From Fusarium oxysporum f. sp. lycopersici 4287 (lineage: Eukaryota > Ascomycota > Sordariomycetes > Hypocreales > Nectriaceae): 64,000 nucleotides of DNA. The stretch spans positions 3,565,138-3,629,137 of the forward strand of contig NC_030987.1 in NCBI RefSeq assembly GCF_000149955.1, given 5' to 3'. This document shows positions 11,802 through 23,348 of this stretch, piece after piece (the stretch's first letter is position 1; every line of letters begins with the position of its first letter). The notes under the pieces were generated by a model. The model was given only the letters and a program-made list of their open reading frames with translations. It was not told where the DNA came from and ran no database searches. A program made the translations under genes and the position numbers.

Positions 11802-14253
11802 TCACTTTCGGTTTGATCTGCTTTGGCTTCGCTCAGGTCCTCGGCCGACCACGTCAAACTCGTAGTTTCGCAATTGCTGCTCGTACTTGGGGCTGCGAAG
11901 GAATTTGGGTACAGAGTCCTATTTTTTCTTGTTAGCATCTGTTATCCTGCACATCATCGCTCTGATCGGCATGTCCGAGAACGGAATTGGAGGCTGGAGG
12001 GGCGGGTTTTAGTCAAAACTTACACTAGCCATCAGCTTGAACACTGCGTTTTGAGCGTCCTCAAACAGCGACGTCACCTCTTGCAGCGTGTCAATCATAG
12101 CCACATCTTGTCCAACAGCCTTGGTCATGCGAGTTGCCAGGTTGTTGCGCAGTTGGTGGTCAATGTTGAGTTCGCACGGCGATCCTGGGGCCAGGAAAGC
12201 GTTGTAGATACCATATGCCGAGGCCATAATCTCCTTGATTCCGTCCATGGCATTAGTGTTGGGCGACTTTTGAGCTGCTCTCGTGGCAGCCTTGCAGCTA
12301 CGCACAAACTCGTCAACATCTTGGTAGAAGGACAAGTTTTCTTCGCAGTGAGTATCTCGCAGTTGCTCCCGGAAGAGGAGACGTAGCGCGGGGTCGTTGA
12401 GAATCTTATCCAGTCGCTGGGTGTTGGAGTCCCTAGTGATGCCGTTTCGCTGAGATGCGGCGCCGCCTTCGCTCTCCGAAGGTCGGCCCCGAGAGGCAGC
12501 ACCACTAACAAGATCCTTACCGCGTTGCGACAGCTGGTAAATGGCGTATTTGGTGGGTTGGAACAGGTTGCATCCAGGGTTTTGCGACATATAAGCACGG
12601 TCCTGGGCCACGGGCTCCATTAATTCGTACTCAACGAATAGAGTTGCCACCTCAACAGTCTCTCGCTTGTCCACGATGGTTGAGCAGTCCATGAGCCAGT
12701 CAGTGGCAGCCTTACCAGTGAAGGTGTCACGATATGTCTTCCCATTCACCTTGCGCTCGGCAGCCATCTTCACTCCAGTAAGGCCATCTCGGTAGTCATG
12801 CAGCGAGTCCGAATCGGCGGCGTTAACGGTAGTCTTGATGTTGCGGCCCTCGGAGCCAGCAAAGCGGCGGAAGATGACCTCGATTGTTCCTTGGTCGTGA
12901 AGAAGCTTATCAGTCTGTGGGTCTCGCTCCAACAGCACCAACTGGGTGGAGGCGAGGTTAGCCAATTCCGATACTTGCTTCTGTTGAATGCCGTTCCTAG
13001 CGCAGAATCTATCCAGAACAGTGATACCCTTGGGAGTTAATTGCCAAACAGAGCCCTTCATCGTGTAAACCTGCTGATATTTGCCGTCTGCCGATTCGAT
13101 AAAGCGAGCCTCCAGAAATCGTTGACAGATAGAACGGGCCATGTCCTTAGCCATGGAGAAGGTTGTGGTTGTGGTGGTTGTGACGATACGAGAAGGATCC
13201 TTGGGGTCTGGCATACGGTTGGATTGAGAGAACTTTAGGGAGCCCAGGTTGTTGATGGCATCCTCGGACAGAAAAGTGTATTCAACCTTGGTCAATCGGA
13301 CACGGTGGGCTGAGAGCGGCAGCAAACTGACAACAAGAGTTGAGAAGAGATCCTTGAAATCCTATTTGTGCAACCGTCAGCGGGTGTTTTTTTTTTTTTT
13401 CTTTCTTTCTTTCTTTTTCGTTTTGGAAAACAGGGTTTCAAGAATACGCAATGGCGCAGAGGCTACGCGTGTGCGCGCACGAGGTAAAACGGCGCCTTAA
13501 AGCACACCAAACAAGGTTGGGTAGGACAACACGGCGTACCTTTGTGAATGGACGGTCATCGTCCGTCATGCGCAACAAGCGCGAGGATGTCTGATGCATC
13601 TTGTTTGCTGTGGAGGACTTGATGGGGGGCGGGAGGTTCGGGTCTGTGGACGTGTAAGGCTGGGACGGCGGGTTGTTCGCCTGCAGAGTCTGGGGAGCGA
13701 CCTTGCTGTCCAGATATGCACCCGAGGAAAGCGATTGGTTTGAGGAACTTCGTAGACGGTGGTACTTGTCCGGACTAGAGGGTTCCGACGAGGGCGAGGA
13801 GCTCGTGAGCAAAGAGAGTCTTGAAAGAGCACCAGAAGACTGTCGAGGTCGAATAGCTGGCTCTGAAATAGCAGCAATGGCGTTTTGTGTGCGATCAAAA
13901 GCTGAAGCGGCCAGGGCAAAGAGGCTAGTCGAAGAACGGTTGTTCAATCTCGAAACTGAGGAAGCCGTATGGCGATGATGGCTATGCTGCGGATGATAAG
14001 GGACGTAGGCCGGCTGGTTTGTATTTGAAGTTGAAGTTGAGGTTAAAGAATTACCAGAGGTAGCGGAGGTGTTAATGTGTGCTGGTGGTAGTGGAAGAGG
14101 CAGAGGTGTAGGAAGAGGCGAACGATCCGAAATAGAAGAGCGTGGTGTGTTCGTGGTTGTATCCTGGTCCTGGTCGTGGTCTAGTGCGAGTGGTGTATCA
14201 GAAGGAGAGGCAGAGTGAACCGTGGGCCTTTGGTGTTGCGACAGAGTGGCCAT
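11802..14253 (-). CDS. flbA: FlbA-type regulator of G-protein signalling (DEP-DEP-RGS)
   Basis: GTPase-activating protein for the G-alpha subunit FadA/Gpa1. In Aspergillus and Fusarium, FlbA shuts off vegetative-growth signalling and thereby affects conidiation and secondary metabolism. Exons 13540-14253, 12024-13361 and 11802-11918 give 722 aa. Residues 1-238 are Ser/Thr/Pro-rich and low-complexity. The junction reads RPFTK-DFKDLFSTL, as in known FlbA proteins. Two DEP-type regions lie at about 300-360 and 430-520 (KTYRDTFTGKAATDWLMDCS). The RGS domain spans about 554-700 (LLFREQLRDTHCEENLSFYQ). The last exon supplies DSVPKFLRSPKYEQQLRNYE, the conserved end of the RGS fold; without it the ORF would stop inside the 105-bp intron. 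The 178-bp first intron holds an A/GAAA-rich tract. A repeat-rich leader lies upstream. Confidence 0.93.
13388..13424. repeat. Poly-T/TTTC microsatellite inside flbA intron 1
   Basis: A T run followed by tandem ttct/ctttc units on the plus strand (A/GAAA-rich in the flbA sense). It lies wholly within the 13362-13539 intron. Confidence 0.7.
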
Positions 14254-14331
14254 CTAACGGGAACGAGAAAGGTCAGAAGGAGGGGAGTTTTGCGGTGACG
14301 GCAGTGGGAAAGGTTCAAATAAGAAGGAGGA

Positions 14332-14600
14332 TGGATGTGGATGTGCAAGTGAAAGTGGATGTGGATGTGGGATGTGGATTTTTTGGTTTGGTTTGGGTGA
14401 AGGAAAATCAGTCCAACTAAGGTCAAAGCATGGAAGCAAGACCCAGGTGTAAGTGTAAGTGCAAGTGGGACACAGACTGTGAAAGAAGAAAAGGATTGAT
14501 ACCCTCAGGTAGGATTAGAGCACCTAGATTAGGACAGCCTAGAGGGAGGGTAGGTAAGGTAGGGTAAGGGAAAGGATAGGATAGGGATAGGGATTGGCAG
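14332..14600. repeat. Simple-repeat tracts (ggatgt)n and (tagggata)n-like
   Basis: A gtggatgtggatgtg tract near 14332-14375, and a purine-rich taggg/aagg tract near 14556-14597. The latter resembles, but is not, telomeric TTAGGG. Confidence 0.55.
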
Positions 14601-14637
14601 CCCCAGAGTAAAGAAAGAGGTAAAAAAGTTGAGAGAG

Positions 14638-14672
14638 TACAGGTACTGGTACTGGTACTGGTACAGGTACAG
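14638..14672. repeat. GGTACT microsatellite
   Basis: About six tandem copies of a ggtact/ggtaca unit, upstream of flbA. Confidence 0.8.
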
Positions 14673-14699
14673 AACCCCCCAAGACCGGCCGACCCTACT

Positions 14700-14725
14700 A
14701 AAACTGAACTGAACTGAACTGAATT
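14700..14725. repeat. CTGAA microsatellite
   Basis: Four to five tandem copies of a ctgaa unit, about 450 bp upstream of the flbA start. Confidence 0.8.
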
Positions 14726-15169
14726 GAGGGGAGGGTGGGGTGTCAAAAGGGGTTCCCTCTAGCGATTGCACAGGCGTGGCTCTAACGAAAAAGGTCCCCT
14801 CCTAGGTAGTGGGTCCCTCCCGACCTCCGTTCTCTCGTCTGTCTGAGGTCAAAAGGTGGGCGCTGAGAATAGCGGGCAAAATGGAGATGGTGATTGTCTT
14901 GGCCTTGGCTTTTCGCTCTCCACAACTAAACTAAACAAGCAGTAGCAGAAGCAGTAGCCAGGGTCAAGGTCAGGGTCAGGGCAATCACAGGCGACTAGGC
15001 AGGTAAAGAAGCTACCAGGGCAAGGGTTGAAAATCTCCAGCAGCTAAAAAAGAATCAAAGAGCGAGCGGAGACAGACAAACAGACTGACTGCCAAACGGG
15101 AGAAGAAAAAGAAAGAACCTCCGAAAAGAGAAAAGAAAGAAAAATGCAGACAAGGGCCTATTCGATGTG

Positions 15170-15191
15170 AGCTTGCTTGCTTGCTTGCTTT
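15170..15191. repeat. CTTG microsatellite
   Basis: Five tandem copies of a four-base cttg unit in the flbA upstream region. Confidence 0.8.
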
Positions 15192-15814
15192 CATCCATCT
15201 TCAACACCGCTGTCTCTCATGCTATGCTGCAACAGCCCGTCTCGGAACGCTGGGGCCTGAACCTGCTTGTCTCTCTCACTCACTCAAGTCAGTGATAACA
15301 AGTCTCCAGAGCAAAAGACCCCATGTCCTGGGGCTTCAGCGCATCTTCGCGCTGGAGTTGATGTATCGACCTGTCGCCAGCCTGACTGGTCGTCTCATTC
15401 TATGTGAGGTAGGCAGGTCGGCAGGGCCATATGTATGCATGTTCACCACGCCGTGTCTACCGTAGCGTAGCGTCTCGTAGCACAAGACACCTACGGCTTC
15501 TTTTGCAGAATTGGCGAACCAATTCCCATAAGTCGTGAAAAGAGGCGTTTGGCAACCTCTCGGCCAACAGTAGTCCCTCTTCAGTAGCGCCATTGATGCC
15601 CCCGGTACCGTACCTTTGGTACAGCAGATTGCCTGTCGGCTCCGACTGAAACATGGAGAACAGAGAAAAATAGAAACCAGATATCAACAACTAACGTTGT
15701 TAGTTACTGTATGTACGAATACATACCAACAAGCTGGGGAAACCCGTCAGCAGCTGTGCTGTAAGCGAACAGGGGCGTTGGCACTAAACAAAAATCCATT
15801 GATATCACCAGCCC

Positions 15815-15878
15815 AATGACATTGTAATCTTCATATGACAAATGAAATGAAGATTTGTGATCATGATAACATGTCATT
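15815..15878. repeat. Nested inverted repeat (possible hairpin)
   Basis: Outer arms aatgacat (15815-15822) and atgtcatt (15871-15878); inner arms aatcttcat (15826-15834) and atgaagatt (15847-15855). The arms are perfect and properly nested, so the strand could fold into a two-stem hairpin. A third aatgacat copy sits at 15882-15889. Confidence 0.6.
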
Positions 15879-18800
15879 CTGAATGACATAGGCTCACGTC
15901 AATCCGGTAGGTATTTCTTCGTCAATTTCTTCTCTTCCAGTGCCAATTCCCGTCAACACTGCAGCTGTGAAAAGAACGTAGGGTTTAAACCACCAAATCC
16001 ACCTTCGCTGGCTAGACTTTCAACATACAACATACCCGCTTCCAGCAGCTTGCATGTCTGGTGTTGACGCTGGGGCCCTCATAGCTCACATGCGCTATCG
16101 TTGCATTTGGGACTACATACATGCACTAGAGCGCTGTACGTAACGCGTTAGGGCATCAGACTTGTTGAGGGTTCACAGGCTGAAACCATTCGACTCTTTG
16201 AGCTTTGCGGAATGCCTGCACCATTCGTTACTGATCTGCAAGCGGTCTGCAAAGCAAACTGCAGCACCTCCGCACCCTGCAACACCATAGCATGTATGTA
16301 CAGTACATTGCTTGACTGATCTGATCGGTTGGCGTGCAACAACCAGCCCGGACGGCATTGGGAGCGAGACACAACTGATTGACAGTAAAACGGCGGTTTT
16401 GAGGCGTTGTATGACGACTAAAGCCGGGATCAAATCTCCATTCAAGACCTTGCTCGAATCATCATTTTTGGAATATGTTTTCCACCGCTGTAGCGATCCG
16501 TACGGATTCCGCCGGTGGCTTGCCCGCCACGAGCGTCTCTTGTGCAACCATGAGAGGCGAGTGTCGCCTGGGTCGACGCCTCATTGCAAATCACAGCGAG
16601 TGAAAGCATCGCCTCGCCAGCGCCAGAATCCTTAGTCCATCCAAAAGCGCTTTGTCGGCGGCAATGCACGATAGCAGACGCCTAGACAGGAATGCTTACT
16701 TGGTAGATTTGCGCGAAAAGCCCGTTGCTGTTCGTCCATAGATGAGACAGGTTTGTACTGCGTACGAAGTACTCCGTACTGTACACAGATTCCTGCCGAT
16801 GGGAAACCAAGCGCCGGGCTGCTGCATGCTGGCATGAACCAGCACGTCAGACCGGGGCAGCCACAGGCAATGGCACAGTAGAATGGAGGCAAGCCCCGGT
16901 CAAATGTGACCTGTAAGTCAGCGAATAATTAGTAAAAAGGGGAAATGCTCGGAAAGGCTGTGCTGTCCCTATCTTTGTCCATCTCATCGTTCATTCCATT
17001 TGGGCTGCTGGGTAATAATCTTCTCTCTCACATGGTGAACCAGTGAGTGGCTGCTGAGCCGCGGGCGTGTGCATGGCTGTCTCACCTCCCACAGTCAGTC
17101 AGTTCTCAGCCGGCCCCTTGAATGCGCGTGGCTCCAGGGATTCCATTCATCATGCTAGGCTGTTTTCGGCTGGCAAACTTCCCTGTAGCCATGCTCAGTG
17201 CCTCCATCCACCGCATCACGTTGCTGCCATGCGATCAAAGCGCCCAAGTTCCTGTGCATGCAACCATGCCGCGACTGGGCGTGGCTGCCCCTTACTCTGC
17301 CCCACGCGGCCTCTTTCACCAACAAAGTGCTTCCAAATTGCATCGGAGCGTGCATCCGAAGCTATGCCAGAGTTATCCCACCTCATTTGATGGGCATGCT
17401 GCAAACTCTACAAATCTATGCGTAGATTGTGGGTCATTGGCTTATTACTACGCTGGTCTTCAGATTAGTGACAGGGTTTTGTGTCTGCCGTCGGTTTTGA
17501 GTGTGGGATGCTGATGCTTGTTCATCTTGCCAGGAACCGTCAATCAACTTGAATAGAGGTGATACTGAAACACATTTTTGAAACGACCTGGAGATGCCCG
17601 AATGAATCAAACACCAGGTTCGTCTTGACGCATGAATTTGGCCTTGTCAGCGTCCCAGAATTGATACTCCGATTACTTCCTTGATTGCTACCTCTGTCGT
17701 TGTATTTGTTGCCGCTACCATGTCATGCTCAAGCGCCGTAGCTCGACTCCCTGACTCTTATCAGAATCTGTAGTCTTGCGCCTCATAAATCCGGCATTCG
17801 GGGCTCTCGCAAATTGGCCAGATTTTGGACAAAGTGAAAAGACCGGTGGTTGCAAATCGTGGCTAACGAACGCCATAGATCGCTCTGACCTCGTTCTGGC
17901 TCTGTAGTGGATAGTGTGTGTGTCTCCGTCGGAGATTGATTATTAGAGTGTCGCTGAACCTCACTAGTGTACCACCACGCTTCCCAAGAGCTAAAGCCAT
18001 CCATTGGTGAGTGTGTCAAGAAGGTTGTCAGAAGGATCACTACGGTGTGCGGTGTAGTCGTGTAGGTGCATGTAGCACTCAGCCTTGGCTGAACTGTTGC
18101 TCCAGATTACCCCAATGCACTAATTAATGCTGGGTTCAACGGGCAGGGCAGATGTGCCAGCCCAGCCGCATCTCACATGAAGCCTGTCACTGTCAGTATA
18201 CATATCTAAATTATCCATCTCGGCTTTGTGCTCACGTCACGCTCGGCTCACGTCCCAGCTTAGAAGAACGCCAATGAATTTGTCTCTGCCGAAGCGAAAT
18301 TGTGATTCGCAGCACTGCGGCTTCTTTGGCTCCGAGCTCACTGCTTCTAGAAGGTTTCTGGAAACTCGTCTCCGCGGCAAGGACCAGGGTCTTTGGATCC
18401 TGACTGGCTGAGCAATTCAACTCGACTCAAAGTTCCGTCCAGGAGCCAAGCAATCTGTCGCCAATGACAAGCGTCTCGGTCGTCTTGCCACTAGATCAGC
18501 TGATCTACTCTTGCGACGTAACCTTGAACAATATGAGAAACGTATCCGCAATCTTCAGCACTCGTAAGTCTCGTATGGATCAAGGCGAAGCTTGGAAGGG
18601 CTGAGGCTCAGGTTTCAGAAATAGACTGCCTAATGGAGAGAAAGAACGGGCGACCAACAAGGAAGCCAAAGACCCTGGTAACTTCCTGGCAGCCACTAAC
18701 GTTAGTTCAGGGAAGGAGCAAAGCATTGGGAGTGACTGTCTGACTGTTCAAGACACCCATTCATTAGAAGGAGGCTAAAAGCCGACAGGACATAATTAGA

Positions 18801-21780
18801 GAAGGAACACGACAACACCATCAATTCACAACCGCGGCTTCCGATTGCGCCTCTTGGGGATTAGATATCTACATTTGTCCTTTATCTCCGTGTTAGTCTG
18901 TTTGATACATTCCTTCGCTCGGGTACATCTACCGTTTACAATGCTGACTCTTAGAATGTCACTTATTCAAGCCCAGTACAGGGGCTAGAGGGGTAATGAC
19001 TAGGTACTTCTCAGTGGCACGGTTATCATTAACCGTTAACCGACCCTGTCTAGCCTCATCAATGTTGGATTGAATCGTCAAAATCTGATGGTGTTGAGGC
19101 AACCTGCACGTTGATGTCACTGCCTGATCGATCTATGCTGAATCGATAGCAACAGTCTCAAGTTTCAAAGGTATGTAGACAAGGAGTCAAGAAACTCTGC
19201 ATGTCTTCCCATCTTACATACTACAGTGACTTTATGTATAAGCAGACAGGATGCTGTTACGCAAGATAAGGTATGTTTCGGGGATTTCTCATCATACACA
19301 CGGAACTGCACAAGTGTTGCGAAACCCTTGACGATAATAAGCAATCCCAATTGTGGGTGGGTGAGCTGGGGCAGCTGTCAGAGTGGGAATAGTCGGGTTT
19401 GATGACCAGTCAGTCTGGCAGATGAGGATGAATCCTCATGACATTCATCATCCTTACACCGCAACGTAACTGAAGATGAAGGCTGACAAAGCCAGCCAAT
19501 CCGTTTCCCTATCACGAAGTCACCTGAGCCACGATCACCAAATTCAATTCATGGCTCATTTGTGAGCGCGGCGGGTATAAACTGGGGACGCAGGGTTCGA
19601 ATTCATCAGGGCACCATCCACAACTCTCATGTGTCTTGGTGTGACTGTGACTATGACTGGTCACCTTTCCAACCATGTCGGCATTCCCACGTGGCTCCAT
19701 GACTGAGCTTGTCGTGCCGTGCAAGGAATCCGCTGCACGTAAAACTGCCATACAGATACGAAGCAATGGGCCCCTCCTTCGCTTCGAAACACCGCCTCTC
19801 AAATGCGCACGGAGGACACGACGGTGCAACTCCGCTTTATTGTTTCTATTCTGTGGATATATGATCTGATAAAATAGGTATTCGCTGAGTCTCGAACAGC
19901 GGTATGGGACAACAAAGCTATCAATATCCCTGACAAAACATGACGCGTTTACGCGCGCATTTCACACGTTTGTCAGCGATCAGCGCTATCTAAGTCCAGT
20001 ACCGGAGAGGAGGTAATGAAGTGGCGGTATTGACGATTTGCAGATCCCCAGTTGAAGAAGCAACAGCACAAAGAACAAAACGAAGAAAAGCAAAAAAGTG
20101 GGTGTGAGGCGTGATTTTAACAGTATTACCTGGTTGGTTCTGGCGGGGGTCCGCCACGTGGGTTTAGAGGGAGCCACACGTTTGTGACAACCAAGCTGTG
20201 GAGTCGCTTAGGCATCTTTTTTCTTTCTTCACTGTAACCTACGTATCATGCTCACGTTCTAGGCCTCACATCAGCCCAACAATCCCGGAAACTTGTCACG
20301 GCAGTTCAAGCGAGGCTCTTCAACTCACTAATTGCTCCGGTACTAGTCGACGCTCAGCCAAGGCGTCACCGTTGATTTGCCTCTCTTTTTCTTCAAGGCC
20401 CTCGCTATCCGAGAGTCTGCCGACGTCAAAGCTGCTTGTGCTACCGCGCGATCCACTCCAGCTCTTCAAGCTTCGGGATGACTTTTCGTTGGTTGGCCTT
20501 ACCTGAGCGGATTGTTTTAATCGTTGAGAACGATTGGTTATCAGAAGATGGATAAGCCGCTATGTGGAAGACGTGCATGAAAGGCTTAGACTGAGGCGGG
20601 TGGTTCGACTTGACGTTTTCAACCCAAAGTCTCTTGCGGTTCTGCATTGAGAGCCATGGACCATAATGAAACGCCTTGCAACTCCAAATTGAGCACCGCA
20701 TGACGCATCATTCCTCGGTGGTGGAAGTTTCGTCGTTGGACTTGTCCACGATACCTTAGTCAAAGTTTCACATGTACCGTACATCCCGCACTTACGGAGT
20801 CTGCGGAGCCCGGACGCCTGGGTACGAAATCGTAAACAAAGCGCCCAATCCGGTCAACAAAACATCCAGCCCTCTCGTGGAGTCACGAAACTTGTGTATC
20901 ATGAGCATTGTTTCGGCAGATCCTTCTACGTACCAACAACATTCGCGAAAATCCAAAATCTGCAGGGTTCCAAATCAATCTGATTCGGTCCCCCTGTTCA
21001 TGCTGCTTTTAAGTTGCCACGCGAGAGGGTACAATGTACTTTGCCATGTGCCTTGCACGAGGTAAGCGATCACGGAACAGATCCGTCTAACCATTCCGGG
21101 ATGACGATATCCACAAAATCTGCAGACAATCCCGTCTTGTTCAAAGCATCAGATCAGACAACCAACAGTTTCGCTCCCGTCACTTAGACCAGAGGCTCTG
21201 ACTCGATATACTAGCTTAGCTACGGATACAGCTGCCCGATGAATGCTCTCTCATAGCAGATCAATGGTCACGTGTGACGCAAATCTGAGCTTCCAGCACG
21301 ATTCATGCTCATACCTACAGCCTTACCGTTATCCTGGTTCGCCTACAGAGACAACGGCCTTGTACGATCGCCAACTAGACGACTAGTAGGCGTACTGGCG
21401 GGAGCTCCTGTGGTACGGCACTTGGTGGTTACGAAATTGTCGGCATTGTGATAGACCCTTGATATCGGCACTGAGTACAGGGTTAGGCACGGCGAACCCC
21501 GAACTCCAGTGCAAGCGTAACTATATCATATCTATTATATGGTCCCTCCACCGGATATGAAAACGAGCAAGGTCAGGCTGCGGAGGTACGAGTTTCTAGT
21601 CGGCGAACTAATTATGACTCCTGTACAGCACGGCAGGCTAGGATACGCCCTTGTAGAGTGAGGCCTGGCCATTAGCCCTGCGGACAGCAGTACGCGGCTA
21701 GCGGGCGATCTGGTAGACGGGAGCCAACATTCGGGATTGATTTTCCAGGTCTCAATCGCATCTTGGCTTGATGATATGTG

Positions 21781-21799
21781 TATCTTGGTATACAAGATA
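21781..21799. repeat. Short near-perfect palindrome
   Basis: TATCTTG and CAAGATA arms around a gtata centre. A direct repeat of gcatgtcg follows within 25 bp. Confidence 0.45.
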
Positions 21800-22500
21800 T
21801 GCATGTCGACAGGCATGTCGCTATAGGGCGCTAGAGGCTATATTTCTCAGCCGCGTGATCCAACTCGTGTGAATGGCTGCTTCAAACATGCAGCAAGTGC
21901 CCCTATTTCTTGGGCTGAAATCCGTGCTCAACCTCTTTTCCAAGCGTACTATCCACCAAGTCCACCCACCGCGGGAACCCATCGTGCGATTCCACTCACT
22001 AGAAGCCGTCGGCCGCCAAGTGGACAATGCTTGGGCGCCATTTCTCTTAAACCACGGAGCATTTCCTATTCAACATGCTGAATACTACCTTATATGCGGT
22101 GAACAAGATGCAATGATGTGAGGTCTATTGCGGCTGTGCTCACTGAAAGAGCTTCGACTCCTGTATCGTGGCTAAGGCCTCATTACGCTACTTGTCATCA
22201 TTGTCCCAAGACGCAAATAGCCAAATACGCGCCAGCATGTTCGAATTTGACTACCAGCGGGATGAAATTGCTAGGGCTTGACTCAAGTGCACCTAGTGAC
22301 CACCTGATACATAGCTCTGAACACGTTTTCGCACGAGTTTATGACGATCTCCCAGTCTGACAGCCCGGGAATATCTTGGACCTAACAAAAACGACTGACT
22401 CGTGTGCTGCATCTCTTGACCTCCCCAGACTCGTCAGCAGCAAGCTCTGTGTGGGGAACAGCCTAAGGAATAAGCTGAAGATTTTTAGATCAAGATTGGT

Positions 22501-22574
22501 CCCCCAAGTTCAAGCTCGACATTGGATAGAAGCTCTGGACCAAGAGGTTTTGTCTTGGGGGTGTGCAATGTCGA
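22501..22574. repeat. Two interleaved inverted repeats (pseudoknot-like order)
   Basis: cccccaag (22501-22508) pairs with cttggggg (22554-22561). tcgacattg (22516-22524) pairs with caatgtcga (22566-22574). The order is A-B-A'-B', so both helices together would form a pseudoknot in RNA. It may be chance. Confidence 0.4.
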
Positions 22575-23348
22575 TCGACAAGGTCAAGCCCTACTTGCCG
22601 CTAGATACTGACACAGACAAGTCGCCGTCATGTAGCTACTGGGGTCTTTGTTGCGGGCGTAGATACGGTAGTTTCTGCAACCTTTCCAGCCTGTAGGATC
22701 TGTGCAAATCGATATGTCGTGACTGGTCTCGCGATGCGTTGCTCTGCTTGGAGAGCTTTGACTCAGTGAGCTATAGAGTTGACTAGAGAAGCATGTGTAT
22801 GCAATTGATATATGACCGTCCAGTCGGATATTATGGAGGAAGTAAACTATTGAAAGGATGCAGTTTCGTGCCAGCAAGTCGATGCTGCTCCCTGGGTATC
22901 ATCGCCGATAACGAGGGTAGAGTTTGGCATCGCGGAGTCGGAGACGTTGAAACGATATTTACATGCCGCTGACACTACAGTAGCCACAGGATAACGTCTG
23001 ACTTCGGAATGAAAACAGCTCAACGCTTGCTGATGCTATACTGACACCCACTGTGAAAACGAAATATCAATTGACCTGGGTTCTGAAATCCTGTATGCCA
23101 CTCGCCGCACATCATACAACTAGACTAGATAAATATGTCTACAAAGCAAGAAACCGTTCTAACGCCATCGCTTTTAATCCCCTGTACCTCGCCACCCTGT
23201 AGGCATGTTCGGTACAGACGGGAATGCAAGTCTTTTCTCTCCCATTTGGACCATAGCTCCATTCTGTGAAGCAACCATCCACAGGGAGTCTCGTGTTTTT
23301 TTTTTTTTTAGCAATACTTCATGTACAATAGAAATGTGAGTCCTTCGA

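Larger units (their letters stand above)
14254..23348. other. 9.1-kb gene-poor region upstream of flbA
   Basis: Nothing I can support as protein-coding lies between the flbA start and the 3' end of CDC73. All ORFs are about 130 codons or shorter, lack recognisable domains and do not chain by splicing. Base composition looks ordinary, not the AT-rich pattern left by RIP. The first 1.2 kb is dense in short tandem repeats. Further on are a nested inverted repeat (15815-15878), a tacggagtac-like palindromic motif near 16760, short inverted repeats (21781-21799; 22501-22574) and a T run near 23302. It may contain the long flbA 5' UTR/promoter, non-coding RNAs or decayed sequence. Confidence 0.55.

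Noticed and set aside
14556..14600. Interstitial telomere repeat
   Set aside because: Units vary (taggg, aaggg, taggata) and do not form TTAGGG arrays; an ordinary purine-rich microsatellite explains it.
17067..17514. Overlapping small ORFs in the desert upstream of flbA
   Set aside because: Several frames are open by chance over a GC-rich stretch; no start context, splice chain or domain.
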